DNA of 64,000 bases from Opitutia bacterium UBA7876 (GCA_002500665.1 DLRY01000058.1:1-64000), one strand, 5' to 3'; shown: positions 1 through 9,980, counted from the stretch's first letter. Program-made: numbers and translations. Notes: generated by a model from the sequence alone, not told the origin.

Positions 1-1291
1 CTACCTGATAGGCATTGAGCGAGGCGTCGTACTGTCGCGAGGAAACCGTTACCGGGAAGGTGAGGACGCCTCCCGTTTCCCAGCTCGAGAAAGTATGGTT
101 GGCATCCGGTGTCGCGGTAACGGAGGTCTTTTGTCCCGAAGTAAAGTTTCCTTCCCCGCTCACCGAGCCGCCTGACGAGGCGGCGAGGCCAATTCTAGAG
201 ATCAACGGGGTAAAATGGGCGTTGGCATTGGCGTTGGAACCCTGGTCCAGGGTAACCGAGGCCGATTCTTGGGAAAGGGGTAGGGAAAGGGTGCCACCCG
301 AGACGGTCCAGCCCAGAAAATGATTGCCGGGAGCGGGGGTGGCTCGGATTCCGACCACCGTCCCGGCGGCGTATATTCCACCTCCTCCGGTGGAGCCTCC
401 CTCGACCGGGTCGGCGAAGGTCTGCAGGACGAACTGGTTGGCGGGGATGGCGGCGAAGTGGGCGGTGACGCTCCTGTTCTCGGTGACCGATACCGAAGTG
501 GAGGAGGAGTTTGCATCCACGATACCCTCGCCCGTCCAGCCCGTGAAGTAAAAGCCGTTGTCGGCAGTTGCCCCGACACCCGCCAGCTCCCCGTAGTCGT
601 AGGCGCCGGTTCCAGTGACGGAACCGCTCCCGTTCGCGTTAACCGTAAGCTGGTATGCGATGGGAAGGAAATTCGCGGTTAAGTTGGTGTCTGCGGATAG
701 TGTAACGGTCGTGATGGCCGACGAAGCATCGGCTACCGGGGAGCCGCTCCAGTTGACGAAGCGGTGGCCGACTTGGGGGGTGGCGGTCAAGTTTACCACG
801 GAGCCATGGTCGTAGCCACCGCTTCCGGTTGCCGAACCATTCCCGTTGACGTTCACCACCAGTAATCGGCTCAAGATGGCGAAGACGGCCGAGACGTTGC
901 GGTCACTCGTCATGGCGACGGAAGTCGAGGATAAGGTAGAGTCCGCGACCCCAGCGCCCGTCCAGTGAACGAAGCTGTGGTTCTGATCCGGATTCGCTTG
1001 GATTGCGGCGGAGGCTCCATAAGTATAGTTTCCGTCGCCGGAGACTAGGCCGCCTGAGTTGGCCTGAAGCGTCAAGAGGTGGGTTTTCCGGGCGAAGACC
1101 GCTTTGACGATACGGTGGCGGGACATGGATACCGTGGTCTGCGCGAGGTCCGGGTCGGCGACTCCGACTCCCTCCCAGCGGACGAATGAATAGCCCGTTT
1201 CGGGGGTGGCGTGAACTACCGCGTCGGTATCGTATGCGTAGGTTCCGGAACCGGATGCGGCGCCGCCCTCGGATGCATTGACTTCCAGCTT
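1..1291 (-). repeat. Six tandem InlB-type beta repeats (about 70 residues each)
   Basis: Within the amylase reading frame, units begin near 1291, 1082, 872, 650, 445 and 200. Each follows the plan of a beta strand, then a G-x-G turn before a Tyr/Phe, an 'A-T-P' step, an aromatic and Trp (F-x-x-W), and a closing 'V-x-A-x-F' strand. This matches the divergent InlB B-repeat / Listeria-Bacteroides repeat class used as a stalk in surface and secreted proteins. The last unit is cut by the window edge, so the copy number is a minimum. Confidence 0.8.
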
Positions 1292-4200
1292 AGGGGTGGT
1301 AAGGTCGTGGAGCTTCAGGAACTGGGCCTCGAAGGGGGTGGTGGACCAGGCCTGGTCCGAGCTCGGCACTGGGTTGAGGAGGACGAAGATCCCATTGTCG
1401 AGGAGGTCCTGCCCAGTACGGGGATTGTTCCAGAGAAAGTCAGTCCGCCGTGACTCCTCGAAGGCGGAGAGGTTGGAGACGTTGTAGATGCGGTCCCTCG
1501 AGATGCCGAGGATGGAGTCGCTTCCGCCGGGGCTGAGGTCGAAGGTTCCCGATTGCTGGTTGTCCTTGTCGAGGTTGACGAAGGCCAGCACGACGTCGGC
1601 GGTATCAGGGGTGGGGGTTGCATTTTCCCATTTGGCCACCGCATGAATCTTGGCATGGGCCGAGTCGGTAGTTATTTCGTTGAGGAAGTAGCGCCGGGAG
1701 GAGCGCAGGGCGGGACTGGCCAACCTGGCTTTGCCGATGCTGGCGTAGGCCTTGTAGAGTTGGTCGAGCCCGAAGTCGTTGTTGTCCCAGATGGGTTGCA
1801 TGGAGTTGTAGCGTTTGAAGTGGGCGATTTGCTTTCCGAAGTTGGTCTCGTAGTGGTTGAATCCGTAGGTTCGGGAGATGCCGAGTTCCTGACCCATGAA
1901 GGACATGGGAATCCCGGCGTGGGCGCTGACGGCCGCGTAGCGGATAAAGGCCTGCCAGGGATCCAGGTAGTTTTCCTCGTCATGGGAAACATTGTTCAAA
2001 AGAACGAGGTTTTGACCGTAGAATTTGCGACGGTTCTCGATTGCCTCGCGGTAGCTGCCTGGGCTGGTTGCGGACTTGATGGAGAAGAGAAGGTTCTCGT
2101 TCAGGACGTCGAAGTGACGGCTCGAACGGTAGGTGACCGCACCACCGTCGAGAGATTCGGACATGAAGACGAAGCTCCATTTCCTGGACCGGGCCACGTT
2201 GATGACGTACTCCCACATTTGCGGGGGAAGCCCTTGTCCGAAATCGGCCCGCAACCCGTCGATCCCGGTCCTCTTCTGGACGGCCGCCGATTGTCCGTCG
2301 GAGAGTCCGGTCTTCTCGAGCCAGTAAGGCACGTAGGAGGCGAAGTATTTCCAGGTAGCCCGGGTCAAGGGGGTCCATCCCTCACCCGAGTAGATGAAAG
2401 CGTCCTCCTCGTTTTGGTGGGGGTTTCGTTCGGCCGGGTCGTTGCCCCGGACGAGGGCCGAATATTGCCCGAAGTAGACGTCCTTGACGTCGTTCCATTT
2501 GCCGAAATCGTCCCGGTCGGGAGCGGTTGCCACCTCGCTCTCGTTTCGGGCAGGGGAACCGTAGTCCCCGATTCTGGAGAAAAAGCCGGGTAAAACCGAC
2601 CTGATCATGTCCCCGGCTGATCCGGTCCCGAAGATCTCCACCCCTTTTTCATCCAGCTCGACATCCCAGGCCGCATGATTGAAGGGGGCGTCTATCATGA
2701 CGTTTACCTCCTTGGCATCCGCAGCCGCCACGAAGTCCCGGAAGGCCTGCATGGCGTCTAAGCGAGTGTTCTGCGAGCTCAACTGGGGCATGATCTCGAA
2801 AAAGTTCTTCACTGCATAGGGGCTGCCGGGATCGTAAGGTTGCCCGTTGACCGTTTCACGTCCTTGCTCTCCACGCGGGTGAATGGGTTGAAACCAAAGC
2901 CAGTTGGCGCCCATGCCGGTCAAGTAATCGAGGTTCCAACGGTTGCCGTCATGAAGGCTTTCAAAAGTGCTGCGGCTCGCGAAGTCGTCTCCCGTGGCAT
3001 CCACCGAAAGGGGGTTGAGTTCGTACATTACGGCGCTCAGGGCCACCGAGGGGGTCACTACCACGGCGTGGTCCCGGCGACCGTCCGCAGTGTACCAGTG
3101 CCAGACGTCGGCATCGTCCTGAAGCTTGAACCGGGCGGTCAGGCGGTAGGCTCCGGTCTTGGTCGCATTGATCTCGCATACCCAGGCGCCTGCTTCGCCC
3201 CGGGTAGGGTCGAACGCCATGGCATGGACCTGGAAATAACCGTTGTTGTTGGCCATGGAGATGGAATCCCGGTCGGGGGGCTGGATTCCATCCTCGATGC
3301 CGTCTCCGTTGGCGTCTGCCGAGGCATGGTCCCTCCGGTTCAGGTTGGTGTATACTTGGGCCGTGATGACGTGGGGGGTTTCCAGGACGACTTCAAGTTT
3401 TTCGGAGGTAACCGCTACCTCGTCTGCGAAGAGGTGGGTGGTGGTGTAGTCCGCGTTGACGCCGTTTACCTTGAGGACGGGGTTGACGGGACCATAGCTG
3501 ATGAAGTCCGTTCTGACGGTCCGTACGGTACGGAGGTCGACCCCCGCGATCTCGTCCTTGTAGTCTACGACGAGGCTTTGGTGGAAATCATCGGGTGCTC
3601 CTTCCGGGTTGCGCAGGATGGGGAGCCTGTAGGCGAGCGCGGTCAGGCCCGGGGAAACCTCTCGCTCGACCCAGGCACCCGTCAGGTCCTGAGCCACGGC
3701 GGAAGAGTAGGGAGGCTCCTGTACCACCGAGGCATCAATGCGGATGGACAGGTTGGCCAGAACCTGAGAATCGCTTTTGCCCGCGACCAGGGAGGAGCTC
3801 AGGTAGGTTTTCATGACGTAGTCCTTACCCACCTTCTCTTCGTCCCGCTGGGGCCAAGTGACGAAAAGCCGGTGACTGGGGCCACTGGTCCGGACGGTGC
3901 GCTCGAGAATCTTGAAATGGCCGCTTGTCTCGTCGAGGGAGAGGTCCGTGGAGGATGAAGCTTCCCGCAGGGCGATCCTGACGGTGGCGTTTCCTCCTCC
4001 CGATGGGACGTTGCGGTAGCGAAATTTCCACTCCTTGGGGTAGGTGGCCCCCATGGGCTGCCGGGAGACGACCTCCTCCGCCACGATCCACGCCGAGGCA
4101 TTACCTTCCCCGCTAAGACCGTTTCCGTTCAGGGCTCCGGTTTGGCCGTCGTCGTTGGTCGGATCCGTGTCCTGGACGTGGAAGAGAACCTCCACGACGC

Positions 4201-7066
4201 TCGGGTCGGTCCGGACCACGAACCCGTATTCCGACCCGAACAACTCTTCACCGTCGGCTGCTGGGAAGACGATCTCACCCTCGGGGCGCTTGAGGTCCAG
4301 GTAGAAGGTTCTGGAAAAAGTATTGTAGATGGGGGCTTGACCCAAGCGACTCAGGAAGGCCCGGCCCCTCACGAAATGGAACCCTTCCTTTAGCCCGGTG
4401 GACTGAGCTCCCCAGTCACTATGGGGACGGTATTGGATGGTCTCGGCATTGAATCCTCCGATCTCGAAGGTGGTGAGCATTTGCTTTTTGAGATCGACTG
4501 AGGGGGCGTTCTTGGGAAAAACGCTGGCTAGCGAGGTCCCGTTACTCTGGTCCCGGCATACCCCAATCTTGTACTTGAAGGCACCCGATGCGGGGAGTGA
4601 AACAGTTGCCTTCCACCAGTCTATGGTCGCCTCCTGCGAATCGGAGTGGGAGTAGGAGAGGGCAACGACTCCAGTGGCTCCTCTTCCACTTCCGCCGGCC
4701 CCCTCGGGGTTACTCCCGTTAGTCGAGTAGTAGAGGCGGGCCCGGTTGATCTGCAGGCGGTAGCCGACCTTCAGCCAGATTACGGCCGAGTCCCCACTGG
4801 CATTGAACTGTCTCTCCCCCCGGTCGTTGAACTGCTCGGGATCGTGATAGACCCAGTGGGCGGTATCGTCGGGAAAGGAAGCCGCTCCAGTTGACCCGTT
4901 GGTGGTGGCTAAGGAACCGTCCGAGGCATTCCATGAGTAGGTTTCCGCGCCCGCTGAGCCGATTTGGTTGCGGGCGGTATCGCGAGCGGCGAATTTTTCC
5001 GGGCCCTGCCGCCCGACGAATGTCATTTGTTCGTAGCCGTTGTAGACGTCCGTGGAGGTTGCGGGAGCATGATCCCTCTGTCCGTTTCCGTTGAGGTCCA
5101 TACCTCCGTCCAGCTTGAGAAGCACGTTCTCGGCCGAGCCGTCGGCTCGGACGACGAAGGTAAGGTTGCTGCCGCTGGTAACCCTGGGTATTTCCCAATC
5201 GTAGCTGAAATCGGTAAGGTTTGCATCGGGAACTCCGTAAGGGTTGAAGCCGGGGTCTCCGTCCGGGCCATCGGTGCGCCTGACCGAGACAGTACCGGTC
5301 GCATTTCCATCTTGGAGAATGGTCAGGGGATGTCCGCCTATCCTTTCCCAGAGGTCGGACGCTTCCGGGCTCCGCAAGGAGAAAAGGAAGTAGCCGCCGG
5401 CAGGAATCACCACTTGGTTCAACTGGCTCGCGTATTTGTAGAAACCGCCCCCGTAGGAGGAGTAGTTGTATAGGTAGGCATCGTCTTCTGTTCCACCCAC
5501 GGCGGGAAAACCGGTGGTGAAACCACGGGCCTGCCCACTCGAGTAATTGTCGTTCATCATGATCAGGCCAACCGTGCCGGCTCCGTCGGACATGCCCGGG
5601 GCATCCCTTTTGTCCATCCTCTCGTAAATCACCACATCGGAGTCGCTCCACCGGCCGACTTGGTATCCCCTTGCGAAGTGCTCGTGAAAATAAAGCAAGT
5701 TCGGGATGCGGACGTCGCCCCATTGACCGAGGAAATTGGTGTTTGCGTGACGAGGGAAAGCCCCTCCGCTTCCCTTGAGGATCCCGGCCTTGTGATTTCC
5801 GTCCGAGTAGATGATGCCGATTCCTCCCCGGGTCAGGTAGAGGGCGTGCTGAAGCTCCCGTCGGGCGGCGTATTCGCTGTCGTGGCTCTGGGCGTGCATG
5901 ACGGAGGATCCGGGAGCGAAGCCGTGGCTCCCAGGGGCATCCATGCCGGCAAGGGTTCCCCAGGGGTTCCCGAGCTGGCTGTTGAGGTGATGCCTTAGGT
6001 CGTTGTCCAGCAACCTCATACCGGCATTGAGGTAGTCGCCTACAGACGGTGGAGCCCCTAGGTGTTCGCCGAACATCATGGCGTCGTCCCGTGGGAGTTC
6101 GGTGTCGAAAACGGTATCGCGGTGGTTGTTCCAGTCGGAATAACCGCGGGTCAGGTTAAATTGCTCCTGGGCCTGCCCGAGGTATCCGTAATTGCTTCGG
6201 TCGCGGTCTTCTCCGAAGGTTGCCCCAAAGAAGTCGGGCGTGATGTGCTTGACCGCATCGAGACGCAACCCATCCGCCTTGGTTCGATCCAGAAGCCAAC
6301 GGACGGCACGGTTGAGGTAGTCCTCGACGTATTCCGAGTAGTAATCCTCGTTCTGTTGGAGATAATTGCTCGTCAGCCCGTTTCCCGAGCCGAAGCCGAC
6401 GTAAGTCCCATTCGCGTCGTAGCAATAATATTCCGGGTTGTTGGGGTGGCGCAAGAACTTGATTTTGTCGGTCGTGGCGCCTTCCCAGGCCCCGAAGTTG
6501 CGGTTGGTGGTTCCCGGCTCGGTAGCAATGTCGATGAGGTCGGCCAATCCGAGGTTTTGAACCTGCCACTCGCTCCACCATTCGCGAACGTTGTCCCATT
6601 TGCGGTAGTAGCCTTCATCGGTCCGCCGGATATGAAAGTCCTCCGGCCTCATCCCGGGATAGAGGTCGTGGGGCGCGAAATCGTTGAAGCCTGGCACGTC
6701 GAATGCCCGGTGGTTCATGATGTTGTCGAAGTATACTCGGATCCCGAAACGGTGGGCGGTCTCGATCATGCGGTGGAGCTCGACCTCTGTTCCATAGCGG
6801 GTGCTGAAGGTGCCGCGCTGTTCCTTGCCTCCCAAGTCGAAAGGGTCCCAGAGGTCGTAGCCTACCGAAAGCCCGCCGCTTCCCTTGGTTGGGGGAGGCA
6901 GCCATAGGGAAGTGTAGCCTGCCTCCGCCAACTCGGGCATCCGTCCGGTGATTTCCGCCCAGCTGGTGTTAAAGTACTGAAGCATGGCCTCGCCGGGTAG
7001 GGAGACCGGGAACATGAGAAAGGGAAGGAACAGGCGAAGAGCCCATTTTCGAAGGCAAGCGCTCAT
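1..7066 (-). CDS. Giant secreted dual-GH13 amylase-like protein (3' end outside window)
   Basis: One frame is open from ATG 7066 to base 1, giving at least 2355 residues with no stop. Residues 1-26 look like a signal peptide. The first GH13 module (about 27-480) has region I with Asp114/His119, nucleophile Asp270 in a GLRLDAVKH motif, acid/base Glu334 (FGEH) and His395-Asp396 (SHD). A long beta-rich stretch with Asp/Asn/Gly-rich patches follows (about 490-1340) and may hold starch-binding or Ig-like domains. A second GH13 module (about 1345-1905) has a DAPFNH region I, Asp1608 (GLRADF), Glu1637 (SESLDG) and Asp1696 (SHDEEN), so it also looks catalytically complete. InlB-like repeats start at residue 1926. 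Family knowledge says GH13 enzymes act on alpha-glucans; the substrate here is unknown. The gene is monocistronic on this side and faces ydbH across a 392-bp gap. Confidence 0.9.
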   Translation of the reverse strand, partial: MSACLRKWALRLFLPFLMFPVSLPGEAMLQYFNTSWAEITGRMPELAEAGYTSLWLPPPTKGSGGLSVGYDLWDPFDLGGKEQRGTFSTRYGTEVELHRMIETAHRFGIRVYFDNIMNHRAFDVPGFNDFAPHDLYPGMRPEDFHIRRTDEGYYRKWDNVREWWSEWQVQNLGLADLIDIATEPGTTNRNFGAWEGATTDKIKFLRHPNNPEYYCYDANGTYVGFGSGNGLTSNYLQQNEDYYSEYVEDYLNRAVRWLLDRTKADGLRLDAVKHITPDFFGATFGEDRDRSNYGYLGQAQEQFNLTRGYSDWNNHRDTVFDTELPRDDAMMFGEHLGAPPSVGDYLNAGMRLLDNDLRHHLNSQLGNPWGTLAGMDAPGSHGFAPGSSVMHAQSHDSEYAARRELQHALYLTRGGIGIIYSDGNHKAGILKGSGGAFPRHANTNFLGQWGDVRIPNLLYFHEHFARGYQVGRWSDSDVVIYERMDKRDAPGMSDGAGTVGLIMMNDNYSSGQARGFTTGFPAVGGTEDDAYLYNYSSYGGGFYKYASQLNQVVIPAGGYFLFSLRSPEASDLWERIGGHPLTILQDGNATGTVSVRRTDGPDGDPGFNPYGVPDANLTDFSYDWEIPRVTSGSNLTFVVRADGSAENVLLKLDGGMDLNGNGQRDHAPATSTDVYNGYEQMTFVGRQGPEKFAARDTARNQIGSAGAETYSWNASDGSLATTNGSTGAASFPDDTAHWVYHDPEQFNDRGERQFNASGDSAVIWLKVGYRLQINRARLYYSTNGSNPEGAGGSGRGATGVVALSYSHSDSQEATIDWWKATVSLPASGAFKYKIGVCRDQSNGTSLASVFPKNAPSVDLKKQMLTTFEIGGFNAETIQYRPHSDWGAQSTGLKEGFHFVRGRAFLSRLGQAPIYNTFSRTFYLDLKRPEGEIVFPAADGEELFGSEYGFVVRTDPSVVEVLFHVQDTDPTNDDGQTGALNGNGLSGEGNASAWIVAEEVVSRQPMGATYPKEWKFRYRNVPSGGGNATVRIALREASSSTDLSLDETSGHFKILERTVRTSGPSHRLFVTWPQRDEEKVGKDYVMKTYLSSSLVAGKSDSQVLANLSIRIDASVVQEPPYSSAVAQDLTGAWVEREVSPGLTALAYRLPILRNPEGAPDDFHQSLVVDYKDEIAGVDLRTVRTVRTDFISYGPVNPVLKVNGVNADYTTTHLFADEVAVTSEKLEVVLETPHVITAQVYTNLNRRDHASADANGDGIEDGIQPPDRDSISMANNNGYFQVHAMAFDPTRGEAGAWVCEINATKTGAYRLTARFKLQDDADVWHWYTADGRRDHAVVVTPSVALSAVMYELNPLSVDATGDDFASRSTFESLHDGNRWNLDYLTGMGANWLWFQPIHPRGEQGRETVNGQPYDPGSPYAVKNFFEIMPQLSSQNTRLDAMQAFRDFVAAADAKEVNVMIDAPFNHAAWDVELDEKGVEIFGTGSAGDMIRSVLPGFFSRIGDYGSPARNESEVATAPDRDDFGKWNDVKDVYFGQYSALVRGNDPAERNPHQNEEDAFIYSGEGWTPLTRATWKYFASYVPYWLEKTGLSDGQSAAVQKRTGIDGLRADFGQGLPPQMWEYVINVARSRKWSFVFMSESLDGGAVTYRSSRHFDVLNENLLFSIKSATSPGSYREAIENRRKFYGQNLVLLNNVSHDEENYLDPWQAFIRYAAVSAHAGIPMSFMGQELGISRTYGFNHYETNFGKQIAHFKRYNSMQPIWDNNDFGLDQLYKAYASIGKARLASPALRSSRRYFLNEITTDSAHAKIHAVAKWENATPTPDTADVVLAFVNLDKDNQQSGTFDLSPGGSDSILGISRDRIYNVSNLSAFEESRRTDFLWNNPRTGQDLLDNGIFVLLNPVPSSDQAWSTTPFEAQFLKLHDLTTPKLEVNASEGGAASGSGTYAYDTDAVVHATPETGYSFVRWEGVGVADPDLAQTTVSMSRHRIVKAVFARKTHLLTLQANSGGLVSGDGNYTYGASAAIQANPDQNHSFVHWTGAGVADSTLSSTSVAMTSDRNVSAVFAILSRLLVVNVNGNGSATGSGGYDHGSVVNLTATPQVGHRFVNWSGSPVADASSAITTVTLSADTNLTANFLPIAYQLTVNANGSGSVTGTGAYDYGELAGVGATADNGFYFTGWTGEGIVDANSSSTSVSVTENRSVTAHFAAIPANQFVLQTFADPVEGGSTGGGGIYAAGTVVGIRATPAPGNHFLGWTVSGGTLSLPLSQESASVTLDQGSNANANAHFTPLISRIGLAASSGGSVSGEGNFTSGQKTSVTATPDANHTFSSWETGGVLTFPVTVSSRQYDASLNAYQV

Positions 7067-7458
7067 GATCCGCAAGCAGCGAGTTCGAGCGAAATGCTTG
7101 AGTAATTGCTTTTCATGCCTCAGACCAAATTGGATTTCTTGTTATAGGATCACATATCAATGAAATCCATAACAAAACTAACTTTTTTAGGCCTTGAATC
7201 GGTTTCCGATTTGCTGATGTACAAGGACATGCGCGAAAGCTGAGTAACGATGTTAAAAGTGAGGCCGATCGATGGATTTGGCTCGGTTAATGGGTCTCCC
7301 GGCCCTTGGGGTTGGGGCGGGTGCTAGCCTATAACTGGGAATTTCCGAGGTGTAGATATGGAAATGCATTCATTTATTTGGGCCCAAGCAAATAAAAGGG
7401 ACTTTTGGCTTTTCATCCCGCCTGAAGTAGGCAACTTTGAGCCACACCTTTCATCCGT
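7067..7458. other. Divergent intergenic region between the amylase gene and ydbH
   Basis: This 392-bp stretch has no convincing ORF. It is locally AT-rich at 7130-7200, where the amylase promoter would be expected, but I found no well-spaced -35/-10 pair on the minus strand. An 8-bp inverted repeat (TTTATTTG at 7373-7380 and CAAATAAA at 7389-7396, 8-nt spacer) lies 62 bp before the ydbH start and could be an operator or a weak hairpin. A small RNA cannot be excluded. Confidence 0.5.
7306..7335 (+). promoter_or_regulatory. Weak candidate promoter for the ydbH operon
   Basis: TTGGGG (7306-7311) and TATAAC (7330-7335) are separated by 18 bp and lie about 124 bp upstream of the ydbH start. The -35 element matches the consensus at only three bases, so this is a tentative call by pattern. 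Confidence 0.25.
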
Positions 7459-9714
7459 ATGGCTTTTCCCCGAATCAACATTACCCTAAAGAGGGCTATC
7501 CTGTTTCTTTTGCTGGGCCCCGTCCTGATCCTACTGGTGGCTTGGTTCTCTCGGCCATTCCTTCTGGCATGGGGACTTGAGGGGATGACCCGGGATGCCG
7601 GTTTGTCCGGGTTGGAAGTAGAGGTCAGACAGCTTGATCCATGGGTGACCCGCCTCGCTGACATTCGCTTGAAAAAACAGGATCAAATGGAACTTTCCGT
7701 TCGAGAAGCAAGCCTGTTCTACAACCCGGATTCCCTTACCATCGGGAAAATCGGATCACTTTCCCTGACCGGCTTGGATTTGCGTCTCAGTGCGGATGCC
7801 GTGCGGACGTCTCCCGGGGAAACGGGGATCGAACAGTCCGAGCCTTTGGAGAAACTTGTCGGACGGTTTCTCGAGGCTCCTTACCTAAGCCACCTTAGGG
7901 TGAGGGATTCCAAGCTCGGCCTGGACTGGGGAAAAGGCTCGTGCCGTTCTGAATTCTTCATCAAGGGCGATTTCCATCCGGAGGTTGCCCGTTTGATTCT
8001 GGATGGTTCCATCCTCGAATCTTCCAAGGGTGAGAGGAAGCCGTTTCAATTCCGTTCCAAGCTCGACCTGATGGATGAGGATGGCGAGATTTTCCTTACC
8101 GCAGACTTGGAAATTCCCGAACTCGGCGGACTGCAGTCCCTCGTTGCTTCCCTAGAGGGTATGGTCCCTAACCTTCCGGAAGATTTCAAGTTGCTGTCCG
8201 GAAGGCTTGGGGTTTCGGCATCGACTCGGCTCGCTGAGGATTCACTGCAGGATCTTTTCTTGGAAATGAATGCCAGTGGCTTGGGAATGAAGGCCTCGGA
8301 CTTTGAGTTGAACGCATCCAATCTACTCCTTTTCCTTTCTCCGCAAAGCCCGGAGGAGTGGGAGGCAAACGCCTATGCCAACCTGGACGTCGACGGGAAA
8401 TTTTCGGTTACGGGGTGCAAGGCGAGCGTACGGGCAAAGGGTCCGGTATACGAGGCGACTATGTCCGCTAACCTCATCAAGACCCAAGGGAATCTCCCAC
8501 CCCTTGAGATCGAGGGTTTGCGTCTGCCCGTGCTCGACCTAACCCTGCCCCCCGCTGTACCTCGGGGTCAGGAGAAGGAAATTTTCTTCGACCGCGTTTC
8601 ATACGAAGACGACATGCTGACCCTTATGGACGGTTCAATGGCTGTCGAAATGCGTGAGGAAGGCTCTTTGGCCTATCTCCAACTGAATCCCGTGGATCTG
8701 AATTTCGGTGATATAGGCTTCGTCGAACTGGGCTATTACGGGCTCGTTGACTGGGAGGAGTTCCCCAAGATATCCCGTCCGCAATCCATCGCCGTCAAGC
8801 GGGTCATGCTCGGTTTCGAGTCGGTCCTGGAGAATCTCGAGATGACCTTGCGGACCGAAAGCCTGGAAAGTATCCTGGTGGATCGCGTTGCGCTCGAGGC
8901 AAGTGGTCTTGGTCTTGAGCTTTTTCCGGCCAATCTCAGGGTTCGCGTTCCCGATCAAAACCCTCAGTCCCCGGGCTTTGCCCTCAGCGGCGCTACCTTG
9001 AGAATACCGGGCGAGAACGTAACGATTGAGGGACTGGAGGGGGAAATTCTTCTCGAGTCGATCGAACCCTTGGCCACCAAGGGTTCCCAGACCCTTTCCT
9101 TTGCAAAAGTCATGATCGGGGAACTGGAGGTAACCGAGGGTAATTTCACTTTTCGCGCCGAACCCGACGGCACCGTCGTGATAGAGAGCGCTCAAGCCGG
9201 GCTCTGGGGTGGGAGCGTGGGTTTGAATGAGAGCAGTTTCCAGCTCTATGGCGACGACTTTCGTTTCAACACCGTCATGGAGAGCATCGACGGGCAAAGA
9301 ATCGCGGGTTTGCTCGAGGAAGTGGACGTGACTATCGAGGGGAATTTCTCGGGATCGGTTCCTTTTTCCAACGAGGGAGGGAAATGGGATTTTTCGAACG
9401 GTTTCCTCCAGCTTGATCCTTCTTCCACCGCCTGGTTGCGTTATGATGCCAAGGGCATCTTGTCCGGTGGCGTCGCGAAGGGCACCCGCGAATATGAGAA
9501 GATGACTATGACGGAGGAGGCCTTGGAGGACCTCAAGCTTGATTCCATGCGCATCGTCTTCAAGGTCTTGGAGGAAGAGCGCCAAGTGCTGATCTCGATC
9601 AAGGGTGAAAGGCAAACCGCCAAGAGGAAGATCGTCTTGGACTATCGCCCCAATCTCGTTGCCCGCTTGGCCGAGATTCTGGAGTTGATGAACTTTTCCA
9701 AGATCGGGCTATAG
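7459..9714 (+). CDS. ydbH: YdbH-like AsmA-family intermembrane phospholipid transport protein
   Basis: This 751-residue protein has one N-terminal membrane anchor (about residues 12-32), then a long periplasmic region of alternating beta strands and Gly turns. That is the look of the AsmA-like bridge proteins (TamB, YhdP, YdbH) that carry phospholipids between inner and outer membranes. The C-terminal third, with an 'I-x-G-x-F-S-G-S-V-P' stretch followed by a 'G-I-L-S-G-G' turn, resembles the YdbH C-terminus. Identification is strengthened by the next two genes, YnbE- and YdbL-like, the same trio as in Escherichia coli. It is somewhat shorter than the E. coli protein. The ATG at 7459 lacks a clear ribosome-binding site, but the hydrophobic anchor begins just after it. 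Confidence 0.85.
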   Translation: MAFPRINITLKRAILFLLLGPVLILLVAWFSRPFLLAWGLEGMTRDAGLSGLEVEVRQLDPWVTRLADIRLKKQDQMELSVREASLFYNPDSLTIGKIGSLSLTGLDLRLSADAVRTSPGETGIEQSEPLEKLVGRFLEAPYLSHLRVRDSKLGLDWGKGSCRSEFFIKGDFHPEVARLILDGSILESSKGERKPFQFRSKLDLMDEDGEIFLTADLEIPELGGLQSLVASLEGMVPNLPEDFKLLSGRLGVSASTRLAEDSLQDLFLEMNASGLGMKASDFELNASNLLLFLSPQSPEEWEANAYANLDVDGKFSVTGCKASVRAKGPVYEATMSANLIKTQGNLPPLEIEGLRLPVLDLTLPPAVPRGQEKEIFFDRVSYEDDMLTLMDGSMAVEMREEGSLAYLQLNPVDLNFGDIGFVELGYYGLVDWEEFPKISRPQSIAVKRVMLGFESVLENLEMTLRTESLESILVDRVALEASGLGLELFPANLRVRVPDQNPQSPGFALSGATLRIPGENVTIEGLEGEILLESIEPLATKGSQTLSFAKVMIGELEVTEGNFTFRAEPDGTVVIESAQAGLWGGSVGLNESSFQLYGDDFRFNTVMESIDGQRIAGLLEEVDVTIEGNFSGSVPFSNEGGKWDFSNGFLQLDPSSTAWLRYDAKGILSGGVAKGTREYEKMTMTEEALEDLKLDSMRIVFKVLEEERQVLISIKGERQTAKRKIVLDYRPNLVARLAEILELMNFSKIGL

Positions 9715-9782
9715 AATTCTTCTTGCGAGTAATATTAATACTCGGTTGCATCCTTGGGAAAGATGGGTTTACCTTTCGTATC

Positions 9783-9956
9783 ATGAAGAGTTTCCTCAAG
9801 ACCCTCTCGCTCGTATGCGTTGTTTCTCTTTTCGGTTGTACCACCATCAAGACCGAGCACCACATAACCTTGGATCACAACATCACCATCAAGATCGAAA
9901 AGGAAGTGAACGATTTCCTTGATGATCTTTACGATGACGAACCTTCAAACGAATAA
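9783..9956 (+). CDS. ynbE: YnbE-like small outer-membrane lipoprotein
   Basis: The 57-residue product has a lipoprotein signal with lipobox LFGC at about residues 16-19, followed by a short 'T-T-I-K' segment and alternating polar/hydrophobic residues that could pair as beta strands, ending in an acidic tail. YnbE in E. coli is a lipoprotein of similar size that joins YdbH at the outer membrane to complete the lipid bridge. An in-frame ATG at 9723 would add 20 residues before the signal peptide, so ATG 9783 is preferred. It lies between ydbH and ydbL, in the canonical order. Confidence 0.85.
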   Translation: MKSFLKTLSLVCVVSLFGCTTIKTEHHITLDHNITIKIEKEVNDFLDDLYDDEPSNE

Positions 9957-9980
9957 CCCATCGCCCAAGATCGAACTGCC

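Noticed and set aside
1553..3958. Two long plus-strand open frames (1553-2593 and 2840-3958)
   Set aside because: They lie opposite the uninterrupted amylase frame with its catalytic motifs, have no recognisable domains, and arise from codon bias on the other strand.
1..7066. Possible frameshifts or several short minus-strand genes in the amylase region
   Set aside because: Checked codon phase at several points (near 6259, 5557, 4054, 3220, 1984, 1291): all fall in one frame from ATG 7066 to base 1, with no stop.
8635..9615. 326-codon minus-strand frame inside ydbH
   Set aside because: Fully inside the ydbH coding region, with no family features and no neighbours on that strand.
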